Source of the DNA: Spirochaetia bacterium | GTDB taxonomy: Bacteria > Spirochaetota > Leptospiria > Leptospirales > Leptonemataceae | Length of the DNA: 64,000 nucleotides | NCBI GenBank assembly: GCA_009885105.1 | Contig: VFLI01000066.1 | Location: 47,837 to 111,836 of the forward strand | Reading direction: 5' to 3' | Shown: piece by piece, positions 26,951 through 35,320 of the stretch | Position numbering within the stretch: position 1 is the stretch's first letter | Layout of the letters: each line of letters opens with the position of its first letter | Notes under the pieces: generated by a model | Seen by the model: the letters and a program-made list of their open reading frames with translations, nothing else | Databases searched by the model: none | What the model was told of the DNA's origin: nothing | Translations under genes and position numbers: made by a program

Positions 26951-28231
26951 TTAAGCAAACACATTGATCAGCCAGGAAATCACCTGTCCGATAATCGTAT
27001 TCGTCAGGAAATTTTTCAGATCCACCGGCGAACGATTCAGTGAATCGTAATACCAGGCTGAATACTCATCCACCTGAGGAATGCTCACAGCGTATTTGCT
27101 GTTGATGGCTTTGATCAGCTCGTTTGCGAGCACGGCATGTCCGTAACGGTTCGGGTGAACTCCGTCCAGGCCAAAAAGACCCGGCTTGCCCGGCAGCGGC
27201 CAGTTGCCCTGCGCGGATCCCGGGCTGTAGCCGGAAGAGCTGCGAATCATACGGCCGTTGGCCTTGATATCGTCAAAAAGAAGTTTCGCATCTGTGAGGG
27301 CGAAATTCATGGAAGCGGCCTGGTTTCTGAGCTCGTTGTTCATGTTTGTCAGGAACGATGTGATGGTGGCAACCTCGCCCGCATCCAGAACCTGATCCGT
27401 GCTTGAAACGGAAGAACGATAGAAAGCTTTCAGACCGGTGTAAGCGGCCCGGCCGGACGGATCGGTGTATCTTTCCAGATACGCGATAGCCGTAACGTTC
27501 GGCACGGTAAAAATAACGCCGCCTTTCAGTGATCCCATCAGTTTCAGACGGCGCATTGCTTCACGCACGTCAGTCTGGAAACGATTGTAATCCAGGCAGG
27601 CAAGGCTGGTTGAAAGAGCCGTGCAGAGAACATGGTTGGCGCCAACGGAACCAAAGAGGAAGGTCGGTTTTACCGCTTCCATGATCTGAATCTGAGTGCC
27701 CGAGCTGCGCAATCCGTACTGGAAAAATTTATCCGGCGACTGGCAGTCAGCAACAGTGATCCAGCGGTAGGTATACCAGTACCAGGTTGCCCAGTACCAC
27801 TGACGCACTTGCTTGGTGGCGCGGATATCCGCGCAAGTTCCGCTTTTATAGAGAGCATCCGAATAGTCCGCTCCGGTGATGCCCGCATGAGTCGGCGTGC
27901 CGACTGTGGATGCATTGCCGCCGAGCACACTCGACGCCAGGCAGATCACACCGCAATTGCCTTTGAGAACATCTTCCAGGTTTGCGTAGGGTCCTTTCAG
28001 AACATTATAGCTTACATTGGATCCAGCCTGTTTCGCAACGAGTACCGGATAGGCCCAGTCCTGCGTCTTTTGCTCTACGGTCACACCGTAAAAGCCCTGC
28101 GACAGCGAATCACCGATCACACCTGGTTTTGCAAAAAGCTGCTGCAGTGAATACGTCTGCCCAAAGGCAGGCGCGGCAAACAGCGCGCTTACAGTCAGCA
28201 GGACCAGACCTGCGTACGATTTTATCTTCAT
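26951..28231 (-). CDS. Secreted SGNH/GDSL-family hydrolase
   Basis: A 426-residue exported esterase/lipase-like enzyme. The signal peptide is about residues 1-24 (ending AFG). Block I is [10 protein letters not shown] with nucleophile S42; block V is [10 protein letters not shown] near residue 375, which supplies the Asp and His of the triad; GANHV at about 197 may be the block III Asn. An unusual Trp/Tyr-rich patch ([13 protein letters not shown]) is at about 143-155. The C-terminal 25 residues are hydrophobic and may anchor it. AAGGAG lies before the ATG, and a strong terminator follows. It is monocistronic. Confidence 0.88.
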   Translation of the reverse strand: MKIKSYAGLVLLTVSALFAAPAFGQTYSLQQLFAKPGVIGDSLSQGFYGVTVEQKTQDWAYPVLVAKQAGSNVSYNVLKGPYANLEDVLKGNCGVICLASSVLGGNASTVGTPTHAGITGADYSDALYKSGTCADIRATKQVRQWYWATWYWYTYRWITVADCQSPDKFFQYGLRSSGTQIQIMEAVKPTFLFGSVGANHVLCTALSTSLACLDYNRFQTDVREAMRRLKLMGSLKGGVIFTVPNVTAIAYLERYTDPSGRAAYTGLKAFYRSSVSSTDQVLDAGEVATITSFLTNMNNELRNQAASMNFALTDAKLLFDDIKANGRMIRSSSGYSPGSAQGNWPLPGKPGLFGLDGVHPNRYGHAVLANELIKAINSKYAVSIPQVDEYSAWYYDSLNRSPVDLKNFLTNTIIGQVISWLINVFA

Positions 28232-28724
28232 ATTATACTCCTTATTGAGTGCAGGAGGGTATTATTACAAATTCAGACCGATTTTTATGTCTCGGCCGCC
28301 CCAATTGCACACTCTTCCAAATTTAACCTGGATCAAGGTATACCTCGACCCTCTATTTAGGACAATTCAATGACATGGTGTCAGAATTTCAAGCAATATT
28401 TTTGGTGTTTTTTTGACGCCTGGCATTGAGCGCAAGGAAGAGTGTAAGAATCAGGGGATGAAGAGATGGGGGATACGGGGATAGACGAGATCGGGGGGGG
28501 ATTTTGAAAAAAATATCTCTTCCATCTCCTTATCCCCTTCAGCCGCAGCCTGAACCGCCAGCAATGTGTAAAAAGCTGGATATTTCAGACATCAGATGTA
28601 TTGTCGGTCGTTCTGCGGATATTCGGCCCGTCCGGGCCTAAGAATATACAAATCTCGCCGCCGCCAATGATGGCAGTTTCTGCCGGTTTTTGTTGATCGA
28701 ATTTTATTGTTGAGGGGTAATCTT
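28232..28724. other. Intergenic region of 493 bases between divergent genes
   Basis: No convincing gene lies here. The left ~150 bases should hold the promoter and leader of the SGNH hydrolase gene (minus strand); the right ~100 bases hold the leader of the GH130-type gene. Between them is a purine-rich imperfect inverted repeat (28453-28538, listed separately) with a run of eight G in its loop at 28493-28500. Confidence 0.6.
28453..28538. repeat. Intergenic inverted repeat, AGGGGATGA-type arms
   Basis: The left arm AGGGGATGAAGAGATGGGG (from 28453) resembles the reverse complement of the right arm (28515-28538, ending TTATCCCCT). About 40 bases, including a G8 run, separate the arms. Each arm is built from short degenerate GATG/GAGAT units. 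It shares architecture with the other intergenic repeats in this window. Confidence 0.6.
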
Positions 28725-30194
28725 GTGCGCATATCTGTAATAAGGAAGCCAATACGCTTCAGTCCTGATTTTCGGCGGGTGATACTTCGGTACTTCGATC
28801 TGAATCCAGATCGAGTGATCTCATTGATTGAAAAGATAATCCCGCTCACTGAGGAAGAAGCCCAGGGAGCTCTGAATTCCACACTGCGTGATTTCGCCAA
28901 ACGTCACCGGAGCATCACCAGGAAGTTCTTAGAAAATTACGGCCGAGTCAAAGCGATAGCTGACGCTCGCAATATCGAACACGATGATCTGTCCATGACT
29001 AAGAAACTCCTGATAGGTTCATTTTTCTCTCTCGAATACTCGATCGAGTCAGCGGCCTTCTTCAATCCATCAGTGCTGGAATCGCCGGATCAAACCGGAC
29101 TGGAAGAAGGCTGCAAACGAATCATCGTCAGTTTCAGGGCAACCGGCGAGGGACATATCTCTTCGCTCGTTTTTCGTTCCGGCATTATTGATAAAGAAAA
29201 GAATCTAAATTTTTTACCCGTGAACAGATATGTGGAAGAGCCGGAAATAGTGAAGCGTCACGTCTATCAAAAAAATGATTTCATCAATAAACTGCGGGAA
29301 ATGAACGTCACGGAAGAGCACATACTGCTTGTCATGAATCGTCTGGGCGATCAATTCATATACGGCGAATTGCTCAATGCTGTGGACGGCATTTTGAACG
29401 AGAAGCACAGTTACGATTCGGAGAGGAAGCGCTCAATATCGGAAATTGTCTGGCTGGCCGAGTCCCATTACGAAATTGAATTTTCAAAAGACACAGAAAT
29501 ATCCGAGCGGGTGATTTTTCCGATATCGTACTCGGAACGCAAAGGCATTGAAGACGCACGATTCGTTAAATTCATAGAAGATGACGGCCGGACACTCTAC
29601 TACGGAACCTACACCGCTTATGACGGGCATACGGTGATTCCCAAACTCATAGAGACAAGAGACTTCTATAATTTTAAAATAAGGCCGCTGCACGGCGTGG
29701 GAGCCCAGAATAAAAATCTGGCTCTGTTCCCGCGTAAAATAAAAGGCCGGTACGCCATGCTTTCCAGAATCGACGGGATCAACAGCTACGTCGGTCTGTC
29801 AGAAAATATCAATATCTGGGACGCTCCCATTTTGATTCAGACACCTCAGTCGTTCTGGGAGTACATACAGATCGGAAATTGCGGCTCGCCGATTGAAACA
29901 AAAGAGGGATGGCTGATCATAACCCACGGCGTCGGCCCGATGAGACAGTACAGTCTGGGAGCGAGCCTGTTTGACCTTGATGATCCGACGAAGCAGATAG
30001 CCCGTCTGTCCGAACCGCTTCTTGCGCCCAATGAAGAGGAGCGCGAAGGGTATGTGCCCAACGTGGTCTATTCCTGCGGCAGCATAATCCATGACGGTTT
30101 TCTGCTTCTGCCTTATGCGATGGCGGATACGCAGTCGGCCTTTGCTCTGGTCAATGTGGAGGAATTGCTGGCGAAGCTCAGAGAAAAAAAATAA
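28725..30194 (+). CDS. Glycoside phosphorylase, GH130 family (mannoside phosphorylase-like)
   Basis: This 489-residue enzyme resembles GH130 phosphorylases, which reversibly cleave beta-mannosides with phosphate to give mannose-1-phosphate. Supporting stretches are the N-terminal VRISVIRKPIRF, EDARFVKF, GTYTAYDG, the FPRKIKGRYAMLSR block and the C-terminal HGVGPMRQYSLGA and YVPNVVYSCG regions. The exact substrate is not readable. GAGGGG lies 7 bases before GTG 28725, which I prefer to the upstream TTG at 28707. No sugar transporter or other carbohydrate gene is adjacent, so it may act on an internal glycan. Confidence 0.87.
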   Translation: MRISVIRKPIRFSPDFRRVILRYFDLNPDRVISLIEKIIPLTEEEAQGALNSTLRDFAKRHRSITRKFLENYGRVKAIADARNIEHDDLSMTKKLLIGSFFSLEYSIESAAFFNPSVLESPDQTGLEEGCKRIIVSFRATGEGHISSLVFRSGIIDKEKNLNFLPVNRYVEEPEIVKRHVYQKNDFINKLREMNVTEEHILLVMNRLGDQFIYGELLNAVDGILNEKHSYDSERKRSISEIVWLAESHYEIEFSKDTEISERVIFPISYSERKGIEDARFVKFIEDDGRTLYYGTYTAYDGHTVIPKLIETRDFYNFKIRPLHGVGAQNKNLALFPRKIKGRYAMLSRIDGINSYVGLSENINIWDAPILIQTPQSFWEYIQIGNCGSPIETKEGWLIITHGVGPMRQYSLGASLFDLDDPTKQIARLSEPLLAPNEEEREGYVPNVVYSCGSIIHDGFLLLPYAMADTQSAFALVNVEELLAKLREKK

Positions 30195-30216
30195 ACTTCA
30201 GCAGTGGGCGATACTT

Positions 30217-30268
30217 TCATTTACTTTCCAGATCTCATTTACTTCCAGCCCTCATTTGCTCTCCAGAG
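30217..30268. repeat. Three tandem ~17-base repeats at a gene junction
   Basis: Three imperfect copies of TCATTTACTTTCCAG follow one another at about 30217, 30235 and 30252. They lie between the converging GH130-type gene and the activase gene. The third copy includes the activase stop codon and its last codons, so the other two may be duplicates of that gene end. Confidence 0.6.
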
Positions 30269-31037
30269 CAAAGATCGCAGCGCCGAGCGCCCCCACAATC
30301 TGCGGCTCTTCCGGGATATTGAGTTTCATCCCCAGTTTTTCTTCCAGCACTTTGACCATACCGGCATTTTTTGCCACACCGCCCGTCATCGTAACCTGAC
30401 CGCCGTTGATCATTCGTTTTACCATGTTGAAGACTCTCGTCCCGATCGCCGTGTGAAGTCCTTTGACAATATCCTCTTTTGCTTTTCCCTGCGCGATGAG
30501 CGAAACAACTTCTGATTCCGCAAATACAGTGCACATGCTGCTGATGGCGATTTTTTCCTTCGACTTGAGACTGTATTCGCCGAGCTCCGATAATTTTAAT
30601 TCAAGAGTTCTGGCCATCACTTCCAGAAATCTTCCGGTTCCGGCGGCGCATTTATCGTTCATGCAGAAATCCGATACCTTCCCGTTTTTGTCCACCTGAA
30701 TGCCTTTCGAATCCTGGCCGCCTATATCGATGATCGCTCCCGTCTGCGGAAAAAGGTGCTGCGCTCCCCGGCCGTGGCAGGAAATCTCTGTGACCTTTTT
30801 ATCCGCAAAAGGCACGCTGATTCGTCCGTAACCTGTTGCGACAATGGTCTTTATATTTTCGCGGACAAGGCCCGCCTGAGATAACGCCTGGTTGAAAGAC
30901 AATTTTCCCGCGGCTTCACTGTTGGCGCCGGTCGGATAAATATTATACAGAATAATATTCTTATCCGAATCGATGATCACAGTTTCCGCCGACAGAGATC
31001 CAATATCGATTCCGGCGTAGTATGTTTTTTCAATCAT
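30252..31037 (-). CDS. 2-hydroxyacyl-CoA dehydratase activase (HgdC/BadF family ATPase)
   Basis: This 261-residue ASKHA-fold ATPase is the activator component of 2-hydroxyacyl-CoA dehydratases. It carries a [4Fe-4S] cluster at a dimer interface and uses ATP to drive one electron into the dehydratase. Motifs: YYAGIDIGSLSAETVII, IIDIGGQDSKGI, the cluster region FCMNDKCAAGTGRFLEVMA and the GGVAKNAG phosphate loop. I use ATG 31037, with GGAG 8 bases upstream, instead of GTG 31046. It is the last gene of the cluster with two dehydratase subunits. Confidence 0.94.
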   Translation of the reverse strand: MIEKTYYAGIDIGSLSAETVIIDSDKNIILYNIYPTGANSEAAGKLSFNQALSQAGLVRENIKTIVATGYGRISVPFADKKVTEISCHGRGAQHLFPQTGAIIDIGGQDSKGIQVDKNGKVSDFCMNDKCAAGTGRFLEVMARTLELKLSELGEYSLKSKEKIAISSMCTVFAESEVVSLIAQGKAKEDIVKGLHTAIGTRVFNMVKRMINGGQVTMTGGVAKNAGMVKVLEEKLGMKLNIPEEPQIVGALGAAIFALESK

Positions 31038-31073
31038 AAATATCACTCCAATTTCTTCAAATCCTGCACTTTT

Positions 31074-31107
31074 TTATTCGCGTCCGTTGGCGCTTATTCG
31101 CGGTTCC
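31074..31107. repeat. Single arm of a GCGAAT-type intergenic repeat
   Basis: TTATTCGCGTCCGTTGGCGC followed by TTATTCGCGGTT matches the right arm of the repeat at 57241-57271 (ATTCGCGTTCATTGGCG and so on). No left arm is visible nearby, so this looks like a half element between the activase and a dehydratase subunit gene. Confidence 0.5.
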
Positions 31108-31153
31108 TTTTCTTCTGTCTTTCTCTGTTTTTTTTACAACTGTGTTGTTCGTT

Positions 31154-32398
31154 TCATTCCAGCATTTCCATGAATCCTTCCAGTCGGGTCATCAACTGTC
31201 CTTCGGCGAAATTCCGCTCGTCCACGCAGTCGACATCCAGATTGATCATGGGAATATTTATTTCTGCCAGCGCCTCTTTGAACATGTCGCGGCCCGCGCA
31301 GTTCTGCCGGCAGCCCCAGTGAGAAGGATTGATCGCGCCTTTAACAGAATATTCACGCGCAAGTTTCTGAATGACTTCAATTCTCTTTGACACATCGCCG
31401 TTGAATGGATGCATGATCTGCCGGCGCGCTATCTCCTCCAGCGGACGATCCACATCCAGGTCGCCCTCCCAGTGTACATGGTTGAGCTCATCTATTACAA
31501 TGCGAGCGCCGAAATTCTTTTCCATGGCTGTCAGGAGCTTATTTCCGAACTGGATTCGATTCTGAAGCCAGAACAGACGGATTTTTTCTTCCACATTTTC
31601 TTCCGCCGGGCGCGCCGATTTTTCCTTCATAAAAGATAAGTATCTTTCGCAGACATCGATTCCGTCCTGCGTGCCGAGCAAAAGCCCGATAATAACTCCA
31701 AAATTTTTCAGATCTTCACCGCCCAGAGGCGAAGGCACAGCTTTGTTCAATTCATAAACTTTTCGCGCCAGACTCACGCATTTATTCGAGAGGGCCAGAG
31801 CTTCTTTCATCTTTCCTTCATCGTATTTTTTTCCTGTGACCGAAGTTATATGCTCGATCATCGCGCGGTACTGATCCGCCAGATATTTAATCGTGTCGAT
31901 GTTCAGACGATACGGAATCTGCAGAACAAAAACAGGGATGTCAAAGAACCGCCCCAGAGTCTGGAGCGACTTGAGTCCGCCGTCGCAGGGCGTGCTGGCC
32001 CCGATCAAAAGATCCGGTTTTGGCAGCAGACCCGCCTTTGCCGCGCCGATGAGCGCCCTGTGGTACGAGCAGGCATCCGTGGAATAACCGTGCTGTTCGG
32101 ATTTATCGAGATATTCAGCCGCCCTGCCCGTTGTGGCCAGAGTGCTGCCGACAAATTCCACAAACATACTGTCGATTCCCATCGTGTGCAGGATCTCAAA
32201 AGGAACAAAAACTCCGGTCAGCGCGACACTGCGAGCCGGCTCAAAAAGACGTGTTACGATTTTCGCCGTCTGATAGACCATCAGACGCCGGGGGCTCAGA
32301 GTATTGCTCAGCTTTCTTTTCTCCAGAACTCTTACCAGGCCTTCAAAAAAAGATTGTATAAAATTTTCTTCTAATATTTTTTCTTTTACCGCTCGCAT
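31154..32398 (-). CDS. 2-hydroxyacyl-CoA dehydratase D-component subunit (HgdB-like)
   Basis: This is a 414-residue member of the HgdB/FldC/BcrB family, whose subunits bind [4Fe-4S] clusters and dehydrate 2-hydroxyacyl-CoA with the activase. The conserved cysteine region STDACSYHRALIGAA, the CDGGLKSLQ segment, NPSHWGCRQNCAGRD and the C-terminal LMTRLEGFMEML are visible. GGAGG lies five bases before the ATG. It is between the other subunit gene (upstream, across a repeat element) and the activase gene. The acyl substrate cannot be told from sequence. Confidence 0.9.
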   Translation of the reverse strand: MRAVKEKILEENFIQSFFEGLVRVLEKRKLSNTLSPRRLMVYQTAKIVTRLFEPARSVALTGVFVPFEILHTMGIDSMFVEFVGSTLATTGRAAEYLDKSEQHGYSTDACSYHRALIGAAKAGLLPKPDLLIGASTPCDGGLKSLQTLGRFFDIPVFVLQIPYRLNIDTIKYLADQYRAMIEHITSVTGKKYDEGKMKEALALSNKCVSLARKVYELNKAVPSPLGGEDLKNFGVIIGLLLGTQDGIDVCERYLSFMKEKSARPAEENVEEKIRLFWLQNRIQFGNKLLTAMEKNFGARIVIDELNHVHWEGDLDVDRPLEEIARRQIMHPFNGDVSKRIEVIQKLAREYSVKGAINPSHWGCRQNCAGRDMFKEALAEINIPMINLDVDCVDERNFAEGQLMTRLEGFMEMLE

Positions 32399-32450
32399 AG
32401 AATCCTCCGGTCAGCCGCGAAATTTCATACATTGACACGTAAAATGCTGC

Positions 32451-32523
32451 CAGCCATGCGAATAACACAAACCATGACTTTTCTCTTTCTTCTTTCGTGC
32501 ATTTTCGTGTGCTTTCGTGGCTA
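32451..32523. repeat. Intergenic inverted repeat, CACGAAA-type arms
   Basis: The left arm 32451-32478 (CAGCCATGCGAATAACAC...) resembles the reverse complement of the right arm 32494-32523 (TTCGTGCATTTTCGTGTG then CTTTCGTGGCTA). The right arm is made of three degenerate TTCGTG units. It lies between the two dehydratase subunit genes, 8 bases past the stop of the first. Confidence 0.6.
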
Positions 32524-32531
32524 TCTGTTCC

Positions 32532-33611
32532 TCAGTTTATCATTTCGACAAATGCCTCGATTCTTGTCTGCAGCTGTCCGAAACTGCCCGTTGTGTAGTC
32601 GCCCTCGACAAACAAAGATCGAATATTATTTTTATCAAACACTTCTTTTAAATGAGGAACGCTGTGGATATAGGAATCGCAGAATTTCAATGAATGAAAA
32701 ATCACGCCGTCGGCTTTTGATTTCTTTACGATGTCCAGGATGTAGTCGATTTCTTTTTTCTCGTCCATCATGCGAGCGCAGGGCGGCTTTAAGAGATACG
32801 CACTGGCCAGAGCACCAAGATAGTCCTCTATCCATTCCGGCGATATATCAAAGGCTCTGGCGCTCGTGCATAAATTGTCCGCCACAATGCTGGCTCCTGA
32901 ATTTTCAATGAGCTCAAATATCGACGGGTGATGTATCAGATTGCCCGTAAGCATGATTCGCACTCCGCTGTTTCTGAAGGGAGCGGAGCCTCTCTCTTTC
33001 ACAAAATTTTCAAGCAGGGGCAGGAATTCAAAAGGATCCACAAAACTCGACGCGTTCACAATGCGGATAAACTCGCCGCCGGTGACATCCGTCGTGCCTT
33101 CCATTCTGCGCTGGTACAGGATTCGCAGCTGTTCGCGAAGCTTTGCGTAAATTGCAAAGGAAGATTTCAGTTCTTCTATCGTCGGTTCTTTATGAAAGTA
33201 TTCTTTCAGAGCGCGCTGCAGATGATCCAGTTCGGATCGAAAATAAGCGATGTCGGCAGCGCCGTCTTTTTTCGGCAAATCAACAAACTGCCAGAACTTG
33301 CCCGGATTCTGATTCCGCCAGACCTCACTGAGCCTTCGCATGGCATCGCAGGAATGAATGAACACCGCGCCCGAAAGATAGTCCAGTTCGCCCTCCAGCG
33401 AAGAATCCAGGCAGCTGCGGCAGTGAGGACAGACATTGGTATGCATGAGACTGTCAGCGCGCTGGATGGCCCGGTCCATGCCGAACACCCGGACGGGATG
33501 GCCAAAAACATACATCAACTCCAGAGGCAGGTAGGAGCAGAAATATCCGACAATGGGTCGTTTTATTGAGCTTAGATACTGATTTTCGTCAATATTCAGG
33601 AGATTTTCCAT
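32532..33611 (-). CDS. 2-hydroxyacyl-CoA dehydratase D-component subunit (HgdA/HgdB family, second copy)
   Basis: A 359-residue paralogue of the other subunit; known enzymes pair two such chains. Cysteines likely to hold or neighbour the cluster are in GYFCSYLPLEL, NVCPHCRSC and IFHSLKFCDSY. The C-terminal FGQLQTRIEAFVEMI matches the end of its partner. I start at ATG 33611: the longer frame to 33695 would run through the promoter region, while AGGA lies 7 bases before this ATG. It is the first gene of the minus-strand cluster and diverges from the TetR gene across a shared palindrome. Confidence 0.87.
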   Translation of the reverse strand: MENLLNIDENQYLSSIKRPIVGYFCSYLPLELMYVFGHPVRVFGMDRAIQRADSLMHTNVCPHCRSCLDSSLEGELDYLSGAVFIHSCDAMRRLSEVWRNQNPGKFWQFVDLPKKDGAADIAYFRSELDHLQRALKEYFHKEPTIEELKSSFAIYAKLREQLRILYQRRMEGTTDVTGGEFIRIVNASSFVDPFEFLPLLENFVKERGSAPFRNSGVRIMLTGNLIHHPSIFELIENSGASIVADNLCTSARAFDISPEWIEDYLGALASAYLLKPPCARMMDEKKEIDYILDIVKKSKADGVIFHSLKFCDSYIHSVPHLKEVFDKNNIRSLFVEGDYTTGSFGQLQTRIEAFVEMIN

Positions 33612-33637
33612 TATCCGGTCCTGTTTGGTTTTTCCGA

Positions 33638-33666
33638 TTGACAGTCTATCTACCGGTAGGTATATT
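33638..33666 (+). promoter_or_regulatory. Promoter of the TetR gene, overlapping its palindrome
   Basis: TTGACA (33638-33643), exactly 17 bases, then TATATT (33661-33666). Transcription would begin near 33673 and reach the TTG start at 33688. The whole promoter lies on the operator-like palindrome, so repressor bound there would block RNA polymerase. Confidence 0.75.
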
Positions 33667-33670
33667 GTCA
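33639..33670. promoter_or_regulatory. 32-bp operator-like palindrome between TetR gene and dehydratase cluster
   Basis: The half-sites are TGACAGTCTATCTACC (33639-33654) and, reverse-complemented from 33655-33670, TGACAATATACCTACC. Thirteen of 16 positions agree, and the core CTACCGGTAG is perfect. Position and symmetry fit a TetR-family operator controlling both directions. Confidence 0.8.
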
Positions 33671-33671
33671 A
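33643..33671 (-). promoter_or_regulatory. Promoter of the dehydratase cluster, opposed to the TetR promoter
   Basis: On the minus strand TTGACA (33671-33666), 17 bases, then TAGACT (33648-33643). The start site would be near 33636, giving a ~25-base leader before ATG 33611. It uses the same 32 bp as the plus-strand promoter. Confidence 0.65.
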
Positions 33672-33687
33672 CGGGGATACCGATTTT

Positions 33688-34266
33688 TTGAACAAAAAAC
33701 ATGAAATTCTGGCAGCAGGATCCAGACTTTTTTACCAGAACGGCTTTCACAATACGGGCCTGTCGCAGATTCTTCAGGCCTGCGACATAACAAAACCGTC
33801 CCTGTACTACTACTACCATTCCAAGGTCGAACTGGGCTTTGCCTATCTGGATCACCAGGAAAACAGAATTTTTTCCAGGTACGACAAGTGGATGAAATCC
33901 AACTCGTCCCTGAAGGGGTACTTGCTAACCTGGTGGAATCTTATCGATCGACAGGTTCGGGCCGGAATGTTCAACGGCTGTCCCTTCAGTAATTTTGCCG
34001 GACAGATGACAGGAAACGACAAAGCAATCTTCCAGGACAAACTTCTTGCCGTTGAGCGGCGCTGGCTCAGGACGCTGTCCGACTATCTTTCATCTCTCAA
34101 AACTCAAAACAAAGTGAAGGCGGATGCGAACATCAGAGAAACGGCGCAGGAAATTCTGGTCTCTTTTCAGGGCTGCGTGAATTTATGGAAAATTTCGCAC
34201 GACGACACTTACCTGAAGTTATTGAGGAAGATTTTTCTCGATATCGCCGGCCGCGTCGACAATTGA
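33688..34266 (+). CDS. TetR/AcrR-family transcriptional regulator
   Basis: This is a 192-residue repressor-type protein. The N-terminal DNA-binding domain has ILAAGSRLFYQNGFHNTGLSQ and the recognition helix region ITKPSLYYYYHSK. The C-terminal ligand domain has a GCPFSNFAGQM segment typical of TetR proteins with small or acyl ligands. I start at TTG 33688, because upstream codons to 33625 would overlap the promoter; GGGGA is 10 bases before. It diverges from the dehydratase cluster, so it likely represses that cluster and itself until a ligand, perhaps an acyl-CoA, binds. Confidence 0.88.
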   Translation: MNKKHEILAAGSRLFYQNGFHNTGLSQILQACDITKPSLYYYYHSKVELGFAYLDHQENRIFSRYDKWMKSNSSLKGYLLTWWNLIDRQVRAGMFNGCPFSNFAGQMTGNDKAIFQDKLLAVERRWLRTLSDYLSSLKTQNKVKADANIRETAQEILVSFQGCVNLWKISHDDTYLKLLRKIFLDIAGRVDN

Positions 34267-34357
34267 AGAAATCGGGCGGGCGAGCCCTGCATTTTTCCGC
34301 TGAAAAATAATCAGCTCACAATTTCACCGCCATCAGGAATGGACAGAGTTCTCGCGG

Positions 34358-35314
34358 TTAATCGTGATTCATAGAAGGTTCGTAAACAATCGATTTGATT
34401 GCGGGCGCAAGTTTTTCAACAAGCAGACCGGGCTGCGTGGGAGCAAATAGCTGCACCTCTCTTCTCTGGCCTCCCGGTCGGTCGATTGATAAGCGAATCT
34501 GATACTCGTTGCCACCGGGAAGATAGAATGTTCTCATAATCTGGATGATTATGCCAGTGCCGTCAGCATCCAGATCGATTTCCTGCCGTGGCAATCCGCT
34601 TTGCAGACTGTCAATATACTGCGAAAGCCGATTCACGCCTTTTTCATCAAGAAGAGACACAATTCTAACTTTCAATCTCGGAACCGTCATCCGGGCGCTG
34701 GCAAGAAGCCGCTGGGTCAGCTGCGGCGATTTTCGCATGTTTTGTTTCAGCCGGGAGAGAAAATATCGCATGGCAATTTCGCGCGTCTGCTGGTCTATCA
34801 GATCCATATAAAAATTATCAAAAAATGGCGTTATAAAGAAAAGGGGCAGAAAGATCCAGCCAAAGAGGTTGTAGTCATTCACACTGTACAAATCCTGATA
34901 GAGAACATCGCCGGAACTTTTTTCATAGAGGACGAACCGGGAGCTGTGTTCCGTTTTTCCAATACTTGGAATGATGAGAAGTGTTGTGCAGGATACGGCT
35001 GGGCCTGGAAAGGGTTTCCCGGAAAAACCTGATTGATATGTGCGAAAAATTAAATTGGAGTTCGAATCTCGAACCAGAGCGCCGGATATGTCTACCATTT
35101 CAGTCAGCCGTTCCATATGATCCGCATTCGTGAGGAAATATTGAAAATCCACCTTCACGGGCGCCGGTAATTTCAACCTTTCGTAATATTCATCCTGCGA
35201 GCTGAATCTGCTCTCCTGGACGCTCGCATAGTGTATGTAGCAGCTGGAGAGAAGCCCCGCAAGCGCCACCACCAATAATCGCAATGGATTCATATTCATC
35301 TGCATCGCCGGCAT
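34358..35314 (-). CDS. Predicted lipoprotein, function unknown
   Basis: This 318-residue protein has a signal peptide with lipobox LLSSC (cysteine at about residue 25). A hydrophobic segment at about 152-168 (FGWIFLPLFFITPFFDNFY) may touch the membrane. The region after it is helical and basic, and the C-terminal part is beta-rich. The pattern resembles envelope lipoproteins with a short hydrophobic loop, but I recognise no family. Several in-frame ATGs near the start (codons 1, 4, 6, 8) are possible. It begins 6 bp after the adenylate cyclase stop, so both are probably co-transcribed. Confidence 0.7.
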   Translation of the reverse strand: MPAMQMNMNPLRLLVVALAGLLSSCYIHYASVQESRFSSQDEYYERLKLPAPVKVDFQYFLTNADHMERLTEMVDISGALVRDSNSNLIFRTYQSGFSGKPFPGPAVSCTTLLIIPSIGKTEHSSRFVLYEKSSGDVLYQDLYSVNDYNLFGWIFLPLFFITPFFDNFYMDLIDQQTREIAMRYFLSRLKQNMRKSPQLTQRLLASARMTVPRLKVRIVSLLDEKGVNRLSQYIDSLQSGLPRQEIDLDADGTGIIIQIMRTFYLPGGNEYQIRLSIDRPGGQRREVQLFAPTQPGLLVEKLAPAIKSIVYEPSMNHD

Positions 35315-35320
35315 TTCGCT

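Noticed and set aside
32928..33569. Open frame of 213 codons opposite the dehydratase subunit gene
   Set aside because: It mirrors a well-supported coding region, and its product lacks any domain.
35056..35075. tRNA-like GGAGTTCGAATCTCGAACC
   Set aside because: It resembles a T-loop, but no acceptor or anticodon stem can be built around it and it lies within a lipoprotein coding sequence.
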